A DNA stretch of 64,000 nucleotides, from the NCBI RefSeq assembly GCF_001660815.1, contig NZ_LYMI01000016.1:1-64000 (forward strand). The letters run 5' to 3'. The DNA is from Xanthomonas nasturtii (GTDB taxonomy: Bacteria > Pseudomonadota > Gammaproteobacteria > Xanthomonadales > Xanthomonadaceae). Position numbers and translations under genes: made by a program. This document shows positions 35,329 through 44,403 of this stretch, piece by piece. The notes beneath the pieces were generated by a model that was not told the DNA's origin, did not search any database, and worked only from the letters and a program-made list of their open reading frames with translations. Each line of letters opens with the position of its first letter. Within the stretch, counting starts at the first letter, position 1.

Positions 35329-35439
35329 ACGCGAAAAAAGCGGATTGCAAAATGCGGTTCACACCGCCAGTCGCAGCGAAGCAGGCAGCAGCGGCTCCAC
35401 ATCCACGCCGCCAATGACTACGCCGCTCCAACAATGCAC

Positions 35440-36489
35440 TTACGGCGCTTCAGGCGGATCCGAATCCAGTACCTGCAGCTTGCCGCCAGTGGTTTCCGGA
35501 AGGATGCGCTGGTCGGTCGCGACCAGCACCACGCCCGGCGTGAGCAACGGCAGCAGGCCGGCCAGAAAGGCCGGCGGCACCTGCAGCGGCGCGACGGTGT
35601 CTGCATCCAGTGCCTGGCCTGCCGCAGCATTGCTGCCGGGAATGCCGATGCGCATCCAGTTGGGCATGCGCTGCCCGGGAAGTCCGGCCACCTTGCCGGG
35701 CAGATAGCCCTGGCCGACGATAAAGGCCTGCGTGCCCAGTGGCGCGGCGCCGGGTTGTGCGCGCAATGCGACTTGCGCACGTCCGATTTCCACGCCGTTG
35801 CGATACACCATCAGTTGCTGGTCGCTGCTGCTGACCAGCATCGAGATCGGGCCGGTCGGCGCCAGCTCCGGTTGCCACGCAAAGACCTGGCCGTTGGGCA
35901 ACGGCAGCAGTGCGCGCTCGGCGCCGGTGGTCGGGTCGATCGGGCTGAGCGCGCGCGGGTGCACCACGTCGTCTGCATCGATGCCGGCCTGCGCGACCAC
36001 CACCACCATGCCCATATTGGAATTGTCGAACAGCAGGCGTGCGAATTCCGATGGCAGATGCACGCAGCCATGCGATTCCGGATACCCGGGCAAGCCACCG
36101 GCATGCAGCGCCACACCGTCCCAGGTCAGCCGCTGCTGGTATGGCATCGGCGCGGCGTTATAGATGCTGGAGCGATGGTCCTTGTCCTTCTGCAGGATGG
36201 TGAACACACCGGTGGGCGTCTCGTGTCCGGGCTTGCCGGAGCTGATCGTGGAGACGCCGATCAGAATGCCGTTGCGATAGGCGTAGGCGCGTTGCTCGGT
36301 GAGGCTGACGATCACGGCCATCGGCCCCCATCCTCTACTGACGCCGCCCCAGATCCATTCGCCCGGTTTGAGTTGCGCGGGCAGCGTGTCTGCGGCACTG
36401 GATTGCCGCGCGCCCCAGAACGGCACGGCAACGGCCTGGCCACAGATCAGCAGCGTGCAAAACAAGGCGAAGGTGAGCAGAGGCCGCAT
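35440..36489 (-). CDS. L,D-transpeptidase (YkuD domain) with second domain
   Basis: This is a 349-residue exported protein. A signal peptide (LLTFALFCTLLICGQAVAV) is followed by a YkuD domain at about 50-185 with the catalytic motif SHGCVHLPSEFA (Cys nucleophile and His in place). A C-terminal region of about 150 residues is of unknown fold. YkuD enzymes form 3-3 cross-links in peptidoglycan or attach lipoproteins. The ATG at 36489 is chosen because it gives a proper signal peptide; the longer frame does not. Confidence 0.89.
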   Translation of the reverse strand: MRPLLTFALFCTLLICGQAVAVPFWGARQSSAADTLPAQLKPGEWIWGGVSRGWGPMAVIVSLTEQRAYAYRNGILIGVSTISSGKPGHETPTGVFTILQKDKDHRSSIYNAAPMPYQQRLTWDGVALHAGGLPGYPESHGCVHLPSEFARLLFDNSNMGMVVVVAQAGIDADDVVHPRALSPIDPTTGAERALLPLPNGQVFAWQPELAPTGPISMLVSSSDQQLMVYRNGVEIGRAQVALRAQPGAAPLGTQAFIVGQGYLPGKVAGLPGQRMPNWMRIGIPGSNAAAGQALDADTVAPLQVPPAFLAGLLPLLTPGVVLVATDQRILPETTGGKLQVLDSDPPEAP

Positions 36490-36954
36490 CGGTGCATCCA
36501 GCAACAGGAATGGCACGATCCTAGCGGGGCAGGGCGTGCGCGTCATGTACTGGCCGGCGGTCATGGCATGTCATGCGAAACAGCGCCCGGCACTGGTGGG
36601 TGCGTGTTGCAGCTGGCTGTGCAGGTGTGTGGAAGCTTCCACACGTCTGTGGCTTCGCCCCCGTACCCTCACCCCAACCATCTTCCGCAGGAGAGGGGCT
36701 GCGCCAGCACGCCACCGGTGGTGCGGACCGATTGCGTGTAGTGCGTCGGTGCGCGTTGCCGCTGCCCCGCAACCACCGCAGGGCGATGGCTGTGGGCATT
36801 GCATAGCCTCATTTGCAGGGTGCTGCGAACGGCCGGCACGCAAGCCAAGTACCGCACGGCCGCCAACAGCGAACATAGCTTGCACCTGTTTGCGGCGCAG
36901 CGACCGCATGCCACCATGGCAGCTGCGGTCGCGATATCAGCCGCTATCAGGCGA
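36490..36954. repeat. Intergenic region with palindrome and dispersed repeat
   Basis: This is 465 bases without a gene. It contains a perfect 18-bp palindrome GTGTGGAAGCTTCCACAC (36627-36644). Next to it (36650-36699) is a copy of the gcttcgcccc-gtaccctcacccc-aggagaggggc repeat found again at 59.75-59.81 kb. The promoter of the L,D-transpeptidase gene should lie here. Confidence 0.65.
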
Positions 36955-38049
36955 TTACTCCGGCAGTGCGGGGTAGTCGGTATAGCCCTTGGCGCCGCCA
37001 CCATACATGGTGGCCTGGTCGAGTTCGGCCAGCGGCGCACTCTCGCGCAGGCGGCGCACCAGATCCGGGTTGGCGATGAACGGGCGGCCGTAGGCGATCG
37101 CATCGGCATAGCCGCTGCTGATGGCGTGTTCGGACATGCTGCGGTCGTAGCCGTTGTTGGCGATCCAGGCGCCCTCGAACTTGGCGCGCAGCGCGGCGTA
37201 GTCGAAGGCGATGTTGTCGCGCGGGCCGCCGGTGGCGCCCTCGATCACGTGCACGAAGGCCAGCCCGCCGATCAGGTTCAGCCTCTCCACCGCACGCTCG
37301 AACAGCGGCTGCGGGTTGGAGTCGTGCGCGCCATACACCGGGGTCACCGGCGACAAGCGCACGCCGGTGCGCTCGGCACCAATTTCGTCGGCAATCGCCT
37401 GCACCACTTCGGCAAGCAGGCGGGTGCGGTTTTCGATATCGCCGCCGTAGGCGTCGGTGCGCTGATTGGAGCTGTCGCGCAGGAACTGGTCGAGCAGGTA
37501 GCCATTGGCCGCATGGACTTCCACGCCGTCGAAGCCGGCATCGATGGCGTTACGTGCAGCGATGCGGTACTCCTCGATCAAGCCGGGGATTTCCTCCAGT
37601 GCCAGTGCGCGCGGCTCTGACACGTCCTCGAAACCGTTCTTGGTGAAGGTCTTGCCTTCTGCGCGGATCGCGCTGGGCGCCACCGGCACTTCGCCCGGCG
37701 GCAGCACGCTGGTGTGCGAGACACGGCCCACGTGCCAAAGCTGCAGCACGATCTTGCTGCCGCGGCGATGCACTTCGTCGGTGACTGCGCGCCAACCGGC
37801 GACCTGCTCCTTGCTGTAGATGCCGGGGGTGTCGAGATAGCCCTGGCCGAGCGGACTGATCTGCGTGCCTTCGGCCACGATCAGCCCGGCAGTGGCGCGC
37901 TGGCCGTAATACTCGGCCGCGAGCGGCGAGGGCACCTGGCCGTCGCCGGCGCGATTACGTGTCAACGGAGCCATGATCACGCGGTTGGCAAGATCCAGCG
38001 CGCCCAGGCGCACCGGAGAGAACAAGGGGGATTCAGTGGATGTGGACAT
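36955..38049 (-). CDS. Old Yellow Enzyme-type alkene reductase
   Basis: This is a 364-residue FMN-dependent TIM barrel. Visible features are the N-terminal RVIMAPLTRNRAGDG strand, the substrate-binding EVHAANGYLLDQFLRD motif (H and N of the active site) and the late YGRPFIANPDLVRRLR segment that binds FMN phosphate. Such enzymes reduce activated alkenes, nitroesters or quinones with NADPH and often respond to electrophile stress. It lies divergent from an MFS exporter 245 bp away. The start at 38049 (MSTSTESPLF) fits the family; the frame continues 8 codons upstream. Confidence 0.92.
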   Translation of the reverse strand: MSTSTESPLFSPVRLGALDLANRVIMAPLTRNRAGDGQVPSPLAAEYYGQRATAGLIVAEGTQISPLGQGYLDTPGIYSKEQVAGWRAVTDEVHRRGSKIVLQLWHVGRVSHTSVLPPGEVPVAPSAIRAEGKTFTKNGFEDVSEPRALALEEIPGLIEEYRIAARNAIDAGFDGVEVHAANGYLLDQFLRDSSNQRTDAYGGDIENRTRLLAEVVQAIADEIGAERTGVRLSPVTPVYGAHDSNPQPLFERAVERLNLIGGLAFVHVIEGATGGPRDNIAFDYAALRAKFEGAWIANNGYDRSMSEHAISSGYADAIAYGRPFIANPDLVRRLRESAPLAELDQATMYGGGAKGYTDYPALPE

Positions 38050-38294
38050 CAGCAACCAGTCAAAGTTGATCACGCGCCAGGCGCGACGCCGCGCCGATCG
38101 CGGTGCACACTATCGATGGAGGCGCAGCCAAGCAGATTCGAGCGATGCAGATAGGACACAGCGTCTTCCATGGTGTTGAAACGACTGGAACTGTGACGCG
38201 CTGGGCTTCGGCGCTGAATCGCAGCGGGCGCCGGCCTTTTCTGATTTGCTGCATTGCACAATACTAGGCCGCCCCGCCGTCTCTGGAGTCGGGC

Positions 38295-39506
38295 ATGACC
38301 GATACCGATCTTTCCACGCCCCGCGTGTCCCGGCGCGATTACGTGCTGATTCTGCTTGCGCTGGCGATGGGCGGCTTTGCGATCGGCATCAGCGAATTTT
38401 CCACCATGGGCCTGATGACGCAGATTGCGCAGGGCTTGCAGATCAGCGAGCCGCAGGTCGGCCACGTCATCAGCGCCTATGCCTTGGGCGTGGTGGTCGG
38501 CGCGCCGTTGTTGGCGATCCTGGGTGCACGCTGGCCGCGGCGCACCTTGCTGCTGCTGTTGATGGTGTTTTATGCGCTGGGCAACGTGGCCAGCGCACTG
38601 GCGCCGAGTTACCACACGATGCTGCTGTGCCGCTTCATCGCCGGCTTGCCGCATGGCGCGTACTTCGGTGTTGCGTCGCTGGTGGCCGCATCGATCAGCC
38701 CGCCCAATCAACGTGCCACCGCAGTGGGGCGCGTGTTGCTGGGCTTGAGCGTCGCGCTGCTGGTGGGCAACCCGTTGGCGACCTGGCTGGGCCAGATGGT
38801 GAGTTGGCGCTGGGCGTATGCCTCGGTGTCGGTGATTGCGCTGGGCACGGTGGCCGCGGTGGCGCTCTTGCTGCCGCCGCAGCCGGACGAGCCGCGGCAG
38901 CAGCCGTTGCGCGAGTTGCGTGCGTTCAATCAGCCGCAGGTCTGGCTGGCATTGGCGATCGGTGCGGTGGGCTTTTCCGGCATGTTCTGCGTCTTCAGCT
39001 ACCTCGCGCCGACATTGACTGCAGTGACCGGCGTTACGCCAGCGCGCATTCCCTTGGCCATGGTGGCGTTCGGTGTGGGCGGTGTGCTTGGCAGCATCCT
39101 GGGCGGTTGGCTGTTCGACCGCATGCAGTTCCGCGCGGTGCCGGTGCTGCTGCTGTGGTCGGTGGTGGTGATGCTGACCTTTCCGCTGGCGGCGCAGTCG
39201 GGCCTGTGGGTGTTCGTGTCCATCGTGGCGGTGGGCACCATGGGCGCATTGGCGCCAGCCCTGCAGACGCGCTTGATGGATGTGGCAGCCCAAGCGCAGA
39301 CCCTGGCCGCGGCCTCCAACCATGCGGCGTTCAACACGGCCAACGCATTGGGCCCATGGCTGGGTGGCATGGCGATTACTGCAGGCTGGGGCTGGACCTC
39401 CACCGGCTACGTTGGCGCGGCCACCGCGCTCGGCGGTTTGCTGGTGTATGCATTGGCGGTGCGGCAAGAGCGTCGGCAGCAACGTGCGGTGTTGGCGAAC
39501 TGCTGA
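38295..39506 (+). CDS. MFS transporter (AraJ/DHA1-like drug or sugar exporter)
   Basis: This is a 403-residue protein with twelve predicted helices. The MFS signature between helices 2 and 3 reads GARWPRRT, and helix 5 has the GNPLATWLGQMVSWRW motif of the AraJ/YdhP proton-driven exporter group. It could export arabinose-like sugars, purine analogues or drugs; the substrate is not deducible. It runs divergent from the Old Yellow Enzyme gene, so a shared electrophile-response promoter region is possible. Confidence 0.88.
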   Translation: MTDTDLSTPRVSRRDYVLILLALAMGGFAIGISEFSTMGLMTQIAQGLQISEPQVGHVISAYALGVVVGAPLLAILGARWPRRTLLLLLMVFYALGNVASALAPSYHTMLLCRFIAGLPHGAYFGVASLVAASISPPNQRATAVGRVLLGLSVALLVGNPLATWLGQMVSWRWAYASVSVIALGTVAAVALLLPPQPDEPRQQPLRELRAFNQPQVWLALAIGAVGFSGMFCVFSYLAPTLTAVTGVTPARIPLAMVAFGVGGVLGSILGGWLFDRMQFRAVPVLLLWSVVVMLTFPLAAQSGLWVFVSIVAVGTMGALAPALQTRLMDVAAQAQTLAAASNHAAFNTANALGPWLGGMAITAGWGWTSTGYVGAATALGGLLVYALAVRQERRQQRAVLANC

Positions 39507-39599
39507 GACGTTGCACGGCAACGCGGATTTGCCTGGCACGGATTCGTCGAACGCAAGCGCTCTGGCCTTGCCATGCAGCTGTGCAAGATGGCCGCATTG

Positions 39600-39639
<40 letters not shown>

Positions 39640-39699
39640 GTCATCTCACGGCCTGCCAGCGAGACTTCGTGCTTTCCCCCAAGCGGACAGGACAGTGCC

Positions 39700-39873
39700 A
39701 TGACCGACGACTTCACACCGCCGCCGTGGAAGCGCCCGAACCCAAAGGGCAAGGCGAAGTCGACACCGTTGACCGATGCGCAGAAGGCCGCGGCCAAGCA
39801 GCGTGCCGAAGAGGCCGGGCGGCCCTATCCAAATCTGGTCGACAACATGTGGGCCAGTCGTCAACCGAAGTGA
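39700..39873 (+). CDS. Small conserved hypothetical protein
   Basis: This is a 57-residue hydrophilic protein: a Pro/Lys-rich front (TPPPWKRPNPKGKAKS) and a helix with KAAAKQRAEEAGRPYPNLVDNMW. A small protein of this type is common in xanthomonads to my knowledge, with no known role. No ribosome site stands out. The microsatellite just upstream is in its leader. Confidence 0.65.
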   Translation: MTDDFTPPPWKRPNPKGKAKSTPLTDAQKAAAKQRAEEAGRPYPNLVDNMWASRQPK

Positions 39874-40095
39874 TCTTGACCCGCTGTTGGCATCGATGAA
39901 TTGCAATTCATCGCCTGCACGATGGTGTGATGACAATGCCCGCATCGCTCACATATCGATTATGCAGGCGGCGCCAGGATGAGGCCGTACACAACGCGAC
40001 GGCAACGCAATCAACCCATCGATTGACTCAACCTCCCGCCGCACGCGCAGTCATCGCACAGCGCAGCGTCGGTCCATCACAACAAGGAGCCACAC

Positions 40096-40551
40096 ATGAG
40101 CATTCAGAGCAACACCGAGCATAGCCTCAACGACCTTATCGCCATCTCGCGCGACGGCAAGGACTTCTATGACGAAGCCGCAGCCAAGGTGGGCGATGCC
40201 GAGCTTGCGACGCTGTTCCGTCGCATTGCCGGCGTCAAGACCGACATCGTCAGCAGCCTGAGCAGTGTGGTCACCGCAGTTGGCGGCACGCCGGAGCAGC
40301 ACGGCACCATGGTGGGCAGCATGCAGCAGTTCTACGGCAAGGTCCGCGCAACCCTGGGCGACACCAAGTACGGCTACGTGGCCGAGCTGGAAGAGTCGGA
40401 AGACCGTCTGCTGAAGGCCTTCGATGAAACCATCGCCGACCAGGACACCCCGGCCGCTGCACGCGACGCTGCACTGCGCCTGCTGCCGGAAGTGCGTGCT
40501 TGCCACGACGTCATGCGTCACCGCAAGCATGCGATGAAGAGTGCCGCATAA
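40096..40551 (+). CDS. PA2169-type four-helix-bundle protein (DUF2383)
   Basis: This is a 151-residue all-helical protein opening with SIQSNTEHSLNDLIAISRDGKDFYDEAAAKV and ending with a VRACHDVMRHRKHAM helix. This pattern fits the PA2169/DUF2383 family of ferritin-like bundles induced by stress, of unknown function. A good aaggag site precedes the ATG by 8 bases, and a strong terminator follows, so it is a monocistronic unit. Confidence 0.9.
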   Translation: MSIQSNTEHSLNDLIAISRDGKDFYDEAAAKVGDAELATLFRRIAGVKTDIVSSLSSVVTAVGGTPEQHGTMVGSMQQFYGKVRATLGDTKYGYVAELEESEDRLLKAFDETIADQDTPAAARDAALRLLPEVRACHDVMRHRKHAMKSAA

Positions 40552-40620
40552 CCTGCGCGCTTGACCGAAGTGCATCGTCACCGATCCGATGCAGCTCCGG
40601 AGTAAAACGATAAAGGCGGG

Positions 40621-40651
40621 AACGGGCAGCGCACGCTGCCCGTTTCTTTTT
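40621..40651 (+). terminator. Intrinsic terminator of the PA2169-type gene
   Basis: The stem AACGGGCAGC-gcac-GCTGCCCGTT is followed by tcttttt. It is about 70 bases after the stop codon. Confidence 0.9.
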
Positions 40652-40824
40652 GTGGCGCAGCACAGCCCCAGGAGCTGATCCAACGCTGCAATTGCAGTTC
40701 CACGCAGCGCAACATGTTCCACATCGGCATCATGCACGTCGGCATATTCGGCACGCTGCGGGTCTGCTAGTATCCGCCGCCCTTGTCCAGGCAGGTCCGC
40801 GTTGCGCGGTCGTGGAATTCAGCC

Positions 40825-41427
40825 ATGAAACAGCAGTTTCTTTACCTGTCATCGGCCGAGGCGCAGTTGTCGCTGGGGCTTGGGGAAGAGAAACCCACCG
40901 AACGGCTGTTCTTTGCGGTGATGGCCGACGCGCCCACCGCCGAACGTGCGGCGCGGGTCGCCGACAGCCTGCTGCAAGGCGGGCATGCCGAAGGCAAGCC
41001 GCTTGCGCGCGAACGGTTGCATGTGACCCTGCATCATCTGGGCGATTACGCCGGCGGTTTGCCGCCATCGTTGGTCAGCCGTGCCAGTCAGGCCGCGGCG
41101 CGCGTGGCGATGGATGCGTTCGCAGTGGAATTCGACCGGGTGGGCACCTTCGGTGGCAGGCGCTCGCAACTTCCCTGCGTGCTGCGGGGCGAAGAACAGG
41201 TGCGCGGGCTGTATGAGTTGCAGGGCGCGTTGGGGCGGCAACTTGCGCATGTCGGCATTGCCGGCGATGCGCAATACACACCGCACATGACGCTGCTGTA
41301 CTGCAATCAGGCGGTGCCGCAACGGCGCTGCGATGCGCTAGCCTGGACAGTGCGCGACTTCGCGCTGGTGCGCAGCTTTCTGGGCCAGTCGCGATATCAG
41401 ATCGAAGGCCGCTGGTCGCTGCGCTGA
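40825..41427 (+). CDS. thpR: RNA 2',3'-cyclic phosphodiesterase ThpR (LigT family)
   Basis: This is a 200-residue 2H phosphoesterase. Both HxTx motifs are present: RLHVTLHHLG (about residue 66-75) and YTPHMTLLY (about 152-160). The family hydrolyses 2',3'-cyclic phosphates on RNA and can ligate tRNA halves in vitro. The ATG at 40825 is used; an additional 14 upstream codons are open but unlike the family. Two further small genes follow within 700 bp on the same strand, probably one transcript. Confidence 0.9.
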   Translation: MKQQFLYLSSAEAQLSLGLGEEKPTERLFFAVMADAPTAERAARVADSLLQGGHAEGKPLARERLHVTLHHLGDYAGGLPPSLVSRASQAAARVAMDAFAVEFDRVGTFGGRRSQLPCVLRGEEQVRGLYELQGALGRQLAHVGIAGDAQYTPHMTLLYCNQAVPQRRCDALAWTVRDFALVRSFLGQSRYQIEGRWSLR

Positions 41428-41462
41428 TGGGCACCGCTGCGCGCACGCGGTAGCCTGCGCGG

Positions 41463-42068
41463 ATGGACATCCCCACGCCATTGCCGTTGTACGCCGACCA
41501 GCTGGCCGCACTCGAACAGGCCTACGCCACGCCGCCGCGCGCCTACCACCACTTCGGCCATGTGCGCGCAGTGCTGCAGCACTATGCGCAGGTCGCCGCC
41601 GGGCCCGGCTGGCGGCAGCCGGCAGAGGTGTGGCTGGCGGTATTGTTCCACGATGCGGTGTATCGACCCGGACGCAGCGACAACGAGGCGCAATCTGCGC
41701 TGTGGGCGGCGGAGTGCATCCCGCGCTGGTGGCCACAGGCGCAGGTGGATGTCGAACGCGTGCAGGCGCTGATCCTGCTCACCGCGCGGCATGGGCAGCT
41801 GCAGCTGCAGGAGGTGGACCAAGACGCTGCGCTGTTCCTGGACTGCGACATGGCGATTCTGGCCGCGCCCGCAGCGGTGTTCGATGCCTACGATCAGGCC
41901 ATTGCCGAGGAATATCGCGGGCATGTGCCGGGTGTGCTGTTCCGGCTCAATCGCCACCGCTTCCTGGCCGGCGTGCTCAAGCAACCCCGCATCTTCCTGA
42001 GCGACTACTTCCACACCCATCACGACGCTGCGGCGCGCGCCAACCTGCGCCGCCGGCTGGGGCGCTGA
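41463..42068 (+). CDS. Predicted HD-superfamily metal-dependent phosphohydrolase (COG4339)
   Basis: This is a 201-residue helical protein. Metal ligands of the HD fold are visible as YHHFGHV and LAVLFHDAVYRPG, with a later DCDMAIL segment. The family is widespread, without a known substrate. It starts 35 bp after thpR. Directly behind its TGA a perfect 22-bp hairpin begins. Confidence 0.87.
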   Translation: MDIPTPLPLYADQLAALEQAYATPPRAYHHFGHVRAVLQHYAQVAAGPGWRQPAEVWLAVLFHDAVYRPGRSDNEAQSALWAAECIPRWWPQAQVDVERVQALILLTARHGQLQLQEVDQDAALFLDCDMAILAAPAAVFDAYDQAIAEEYRGHVPGVLFRLNRHRFLAGVLKQPRIFLSDYFHTHHDAAARANLRRRLGR

Positions 42069-42115
42069 GCGCCTCGGCCACATCCGGGCGGTGCGCCCGG
42101 ATGTGGCCGAGGCGC
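42069..42115. repeat. Perfect 22-bp inverted repeat with 3-base loop
   Basis: Arms at 42069-42090 and 42094-42115 are exact complements (GCGCCTCGGCCACATCCGGGCG and partner in two parts: gcgcctcggcc, acatccgggcg), loop gtg. The hairpin begins on the base after the HD-protein stop and ends 15 bases before the next ATG. There is no T run, so it is not a standard terminator. Confidence 0.95.
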
Positions 42116-42130
42116 ACGCTACAATGGCGC

Positions 42131-42313
42131 ATGCACGACAGCGCTGCTTCCAGCCCCGACCCACGCCCGATCGCCCCGCAGCCGCCTGCGCCGAACGAAT
42201 GCTGCCAGAGCGGCTGCCCGCTGTGCGTGCACGATCTGTATGCCGAAGAGCTGACCCGCTACCGCCAGACCCTGGCGGCATGGGAAGCGCGCCAGCCGGC
42301 GAAGAGCGGCTGA
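42131..42313 (+). CDS. Oxidoreductase-like domain protein (short Cys-rich)
   Basis: This is a 60-residue protein with the cysteine pattern ECCQSGCPLCVHDLY, matching the short oxidoreductase-like N-terminal domain found alone in many proteobacteria, then a YAEELTRYRQTLAAWE helix. Metal or FeS binding through the three or four Cys is likely but not proven. It sits 15 bp behind the perfect hairpin, so its expression may depend on that structure. Confidence 0.83.
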   Translation: MHDSAASSPDPRPIAPQPPAPNECCQSGCPLCVHDLYAEELTRYRQTLAAWEARQPAKSG

Positions 42314-42529
42314 CAAAAACGACTGTGCTCACTGCCAGGTGGGCGCGGCTGTTGCTCGGTGCAGCATGTGCCACTCGTACACTGCGGTTCCGAGCGCGCC
42401 GTCCACACCCGTTTGATCACGGCGCGCAACGGTTTGCTAGCCACTCCAACGGCGCAGTGAGCGCAGTGCTGCACTTCGCGCTTCAGCCTGGAACGATTAT
42501 CTTTGAACTACTTTTCCCGATGGTGCGAC

Positions 42530-43903
42530 ATGCGACGACTTGAGATGTGGAGCGCGCTCTGCGGCGCGGCAGTGTTGACGCTATCGGGCATGGCCGCCGC
42601 GCAGGCGCCGGAACCGGTCAGCCATGGCCGTTTCGAGCAGGTGCCGGTACTGATGCCCAAGGACGAGCCGCAGCGGGTGGTGATCTGGCTGGCCGGTGCC
42701 GGTAATGCCGCCAAGCGCCAGGCCCAGGCCGAAAGCCTGCGTGCCGACGGTGCGATGGTGGCGGTGGTGGACACCGCGCACCTGTACGCGGTGCTGCGCA
42801 AGGCCGGCGGTACCTGCGCGTTCTCGGTCGGCGATGTGGAAAATTTCTCGCGCTACGTGCAGGCCTTCTATCGCATCTCCACCTACCGCCTGCCGTTGCT
42901 GGTAGGCGATGGCGAAGGCGCGGCACTGGCCTACGCGATCGCCGCGCAAGCCAAGCCGCATGTGCTGGCCGGTGTGCTCACCGATGGGTTGTGCCCGGCT
43001 GCGGTGTCCGACCAGGCGATCTGCCAGCCGGGGGTGCGCCCGGGCAGCAACACGCTGGTGCCGGTGCCGCTGCAGATTCCCTGGGTGCTTGCCGCCAGCC
43101 AGGACAAGCGCTGCCCGGCAGCTGCCGAACAGGGCTTTCTCAAGCAGGTGCCGCAGGCGCGCACCTTCAAGCGGTCTGCGCTGGGCGACATCCTGCCCGG
43201 CCTGCGTGCCGCGGCCCGCTCGTTGGGCGAGCAGAAGGGCGTGGCGTTGCCACCCCCGCCAGGCGGTCTGGCCGATTTGCCGGTGGTGGAGTTGCCGGCC
43301 AAGCCCGATGGCGACGGTGACGACGACACCTTCGTGATCTTCGTCTCCGGCGATGGCGGCTGGGCCGGCCTGGACGAAGAAGTGGCCGACGCACTCGCAG
43401 CGCAGGGCATTCCGGTGGTCGGCCTGGATTCGCTGCGGTACTTCTGGACCGAGCGCACGCCGCAAGGCTTCGCCACCGACCTGGATCGCATCGCACGCAT
43501 TTATGCGCAGCGTTGGCAGCGCCAGCGGGTGGTGTTGATCGGGTTCTCGCAAGGTGCGGATGTGTTGCCTGCGGCCATCAACAAACTGCCGGCAGCGACC
43601 AGGCAGAACATCCGCATGACGGCGCTGCTGTCGGTAGGCAAGCTGGCCGACTACGAATTCCACGTCAGCAACTGGCTGGGCTCGGACGACGAAGGCCTGC
43701 CGATCGCGCCCGAAGTGCAGCGCCTGCCAGCCGGTACCACCGTGTGCATCTACGGCCAGGACGACGACGACGCGCTGTGCCCGAGCCTGCCAGCCGATGC
43801 AGCCAAGCGGGTCGCACTGCCGGGCGATCATCACTTCAAGGGCGATTACGCGACCCTGGCCAAGACGATCATGGAGCAGTTGCACGCGCTGTCGAAGCCA
43901 TAA
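42530..43903 (+). CDS. AcvB/VirJ-type lysyl-phosphatidylglycerol hydrolase
   Basis: This is a 457-residue exported alpha/beta hydrolase. A signal peptide (cleavage near GMAAAQ) is followed by two VirJ-like domains. The second contains FVIFVSGDGGWAGLDEEVAD and the nucleophile elbow VLIGFSQGAD; a His lies in the LPGDHHFKGDY segment. In Agrobacterium and Rhizobium relatives this family removes the amino acid from lysyl-phosphatidylglycerol. Here an MprF synthase is encoded on the opposite strand 500 bp away, which supports that role. The ATG at 42530 is chosen because it directly starts the signal peptide. Confidence 0.86.
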   Translation: MRRLEMWSALCGAAVLTLSGMAAAQAPEPVSHGRFEQVPVLMPKDEPQRVVIWLAGAGNAAKRQAQAESLRADGAMVAVVDTAHLYAVLRKAGGTCAFSVGDVENFSRYVQAFYRISTYRLPLLVGDGEGAALAYAIAAQAKPHVLAGVLTDGLCPAAVSDQAICQPGVRPGSNTLVPVPLQIPWVLAASQDKRCPAAAEQGFLKQVPQARTFKRSALGDILPGLRAAARSLGEQKGVALPPPPGGLADLPVVELPAKPDGDGDDDTFVIFVSGDGGWAGLDEEVADALAAQGIPVVGLDSLRYFWTERTPQGFATDLDRIARIYAQRWQRQRVVLIGFSQGADVLPAAINKLPAATRQNIRMTALLSVGKLADYEFHVSNWLGSDDEGLPIAPEVQRLPAGTTVCIYGQDDDDALCPSLPADAAKRVALPGDHHFKGDYATLAKTIMEQLHALSKP

Positions 43904-44403
43904 GGCGCGCCACCATTTGATCGGTCCGCTGACCTGACAAGGGCGGCCTGTTGATTCTGTGCGTCGCTGTCGAGGGCGACGCACATTCCTTCGACGGTTC
44001 CAGCATCGATATTCAGCAGGCCGCCCTTCCTTCAGTCGTCGACATGGCAGGAAGTGCTTGCACGCCGGTACGTGTGCAAGCGCTCGCAGCAGACCGACGT
44101 CTTACGAAGGACCGGAAGATCTCATGCGTGGGGTGGGTCAGTGCGAGGAGTTCGTCGGCAGCGCGGCGCCGCATCCGGTGTCGGGACACGCTGTGAATCC
44201 ATCCCTGGAAGCTTGGTGGCGGCATCCATGCCGCCACACGGTCCCGCCCCCGGATGCGACACCCCGCTCTCACGATTTGCGCTCGCTGTTCGACAAGCCA
44301 ATCTCAGGCGCTGAAATGCGCCTGCGATTTCCTCATCGGCTCGGGCGGGCACTAATGCGCGCCGGCCAGACCGGCATGTCTGGCGCCGGCGTCTCGCGCT
44401 ACC
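43904..44403. other. Convergent intergenic region with nested and perfect hairpins
   Basis: This is 500 bases between the stops of the AcvB-type and MprF genes, with no convincing gene. At 43939-43956 and 44011-44028 are 18-base arms (AAGGGCGGCCTGTTGATT and near-complement, two mismatches). They enclose a second stem GTGCGTCGC/GCGACGCAC (43959-43967 and 43976-43984). At 44216-44237 lies a perfect hairpin GTGGCGGCAT-cc-ATGCCGCCAC. These could be bidirectional terminators, a structured RNA or mobile-repeat remnants. Confidence 0.75.
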
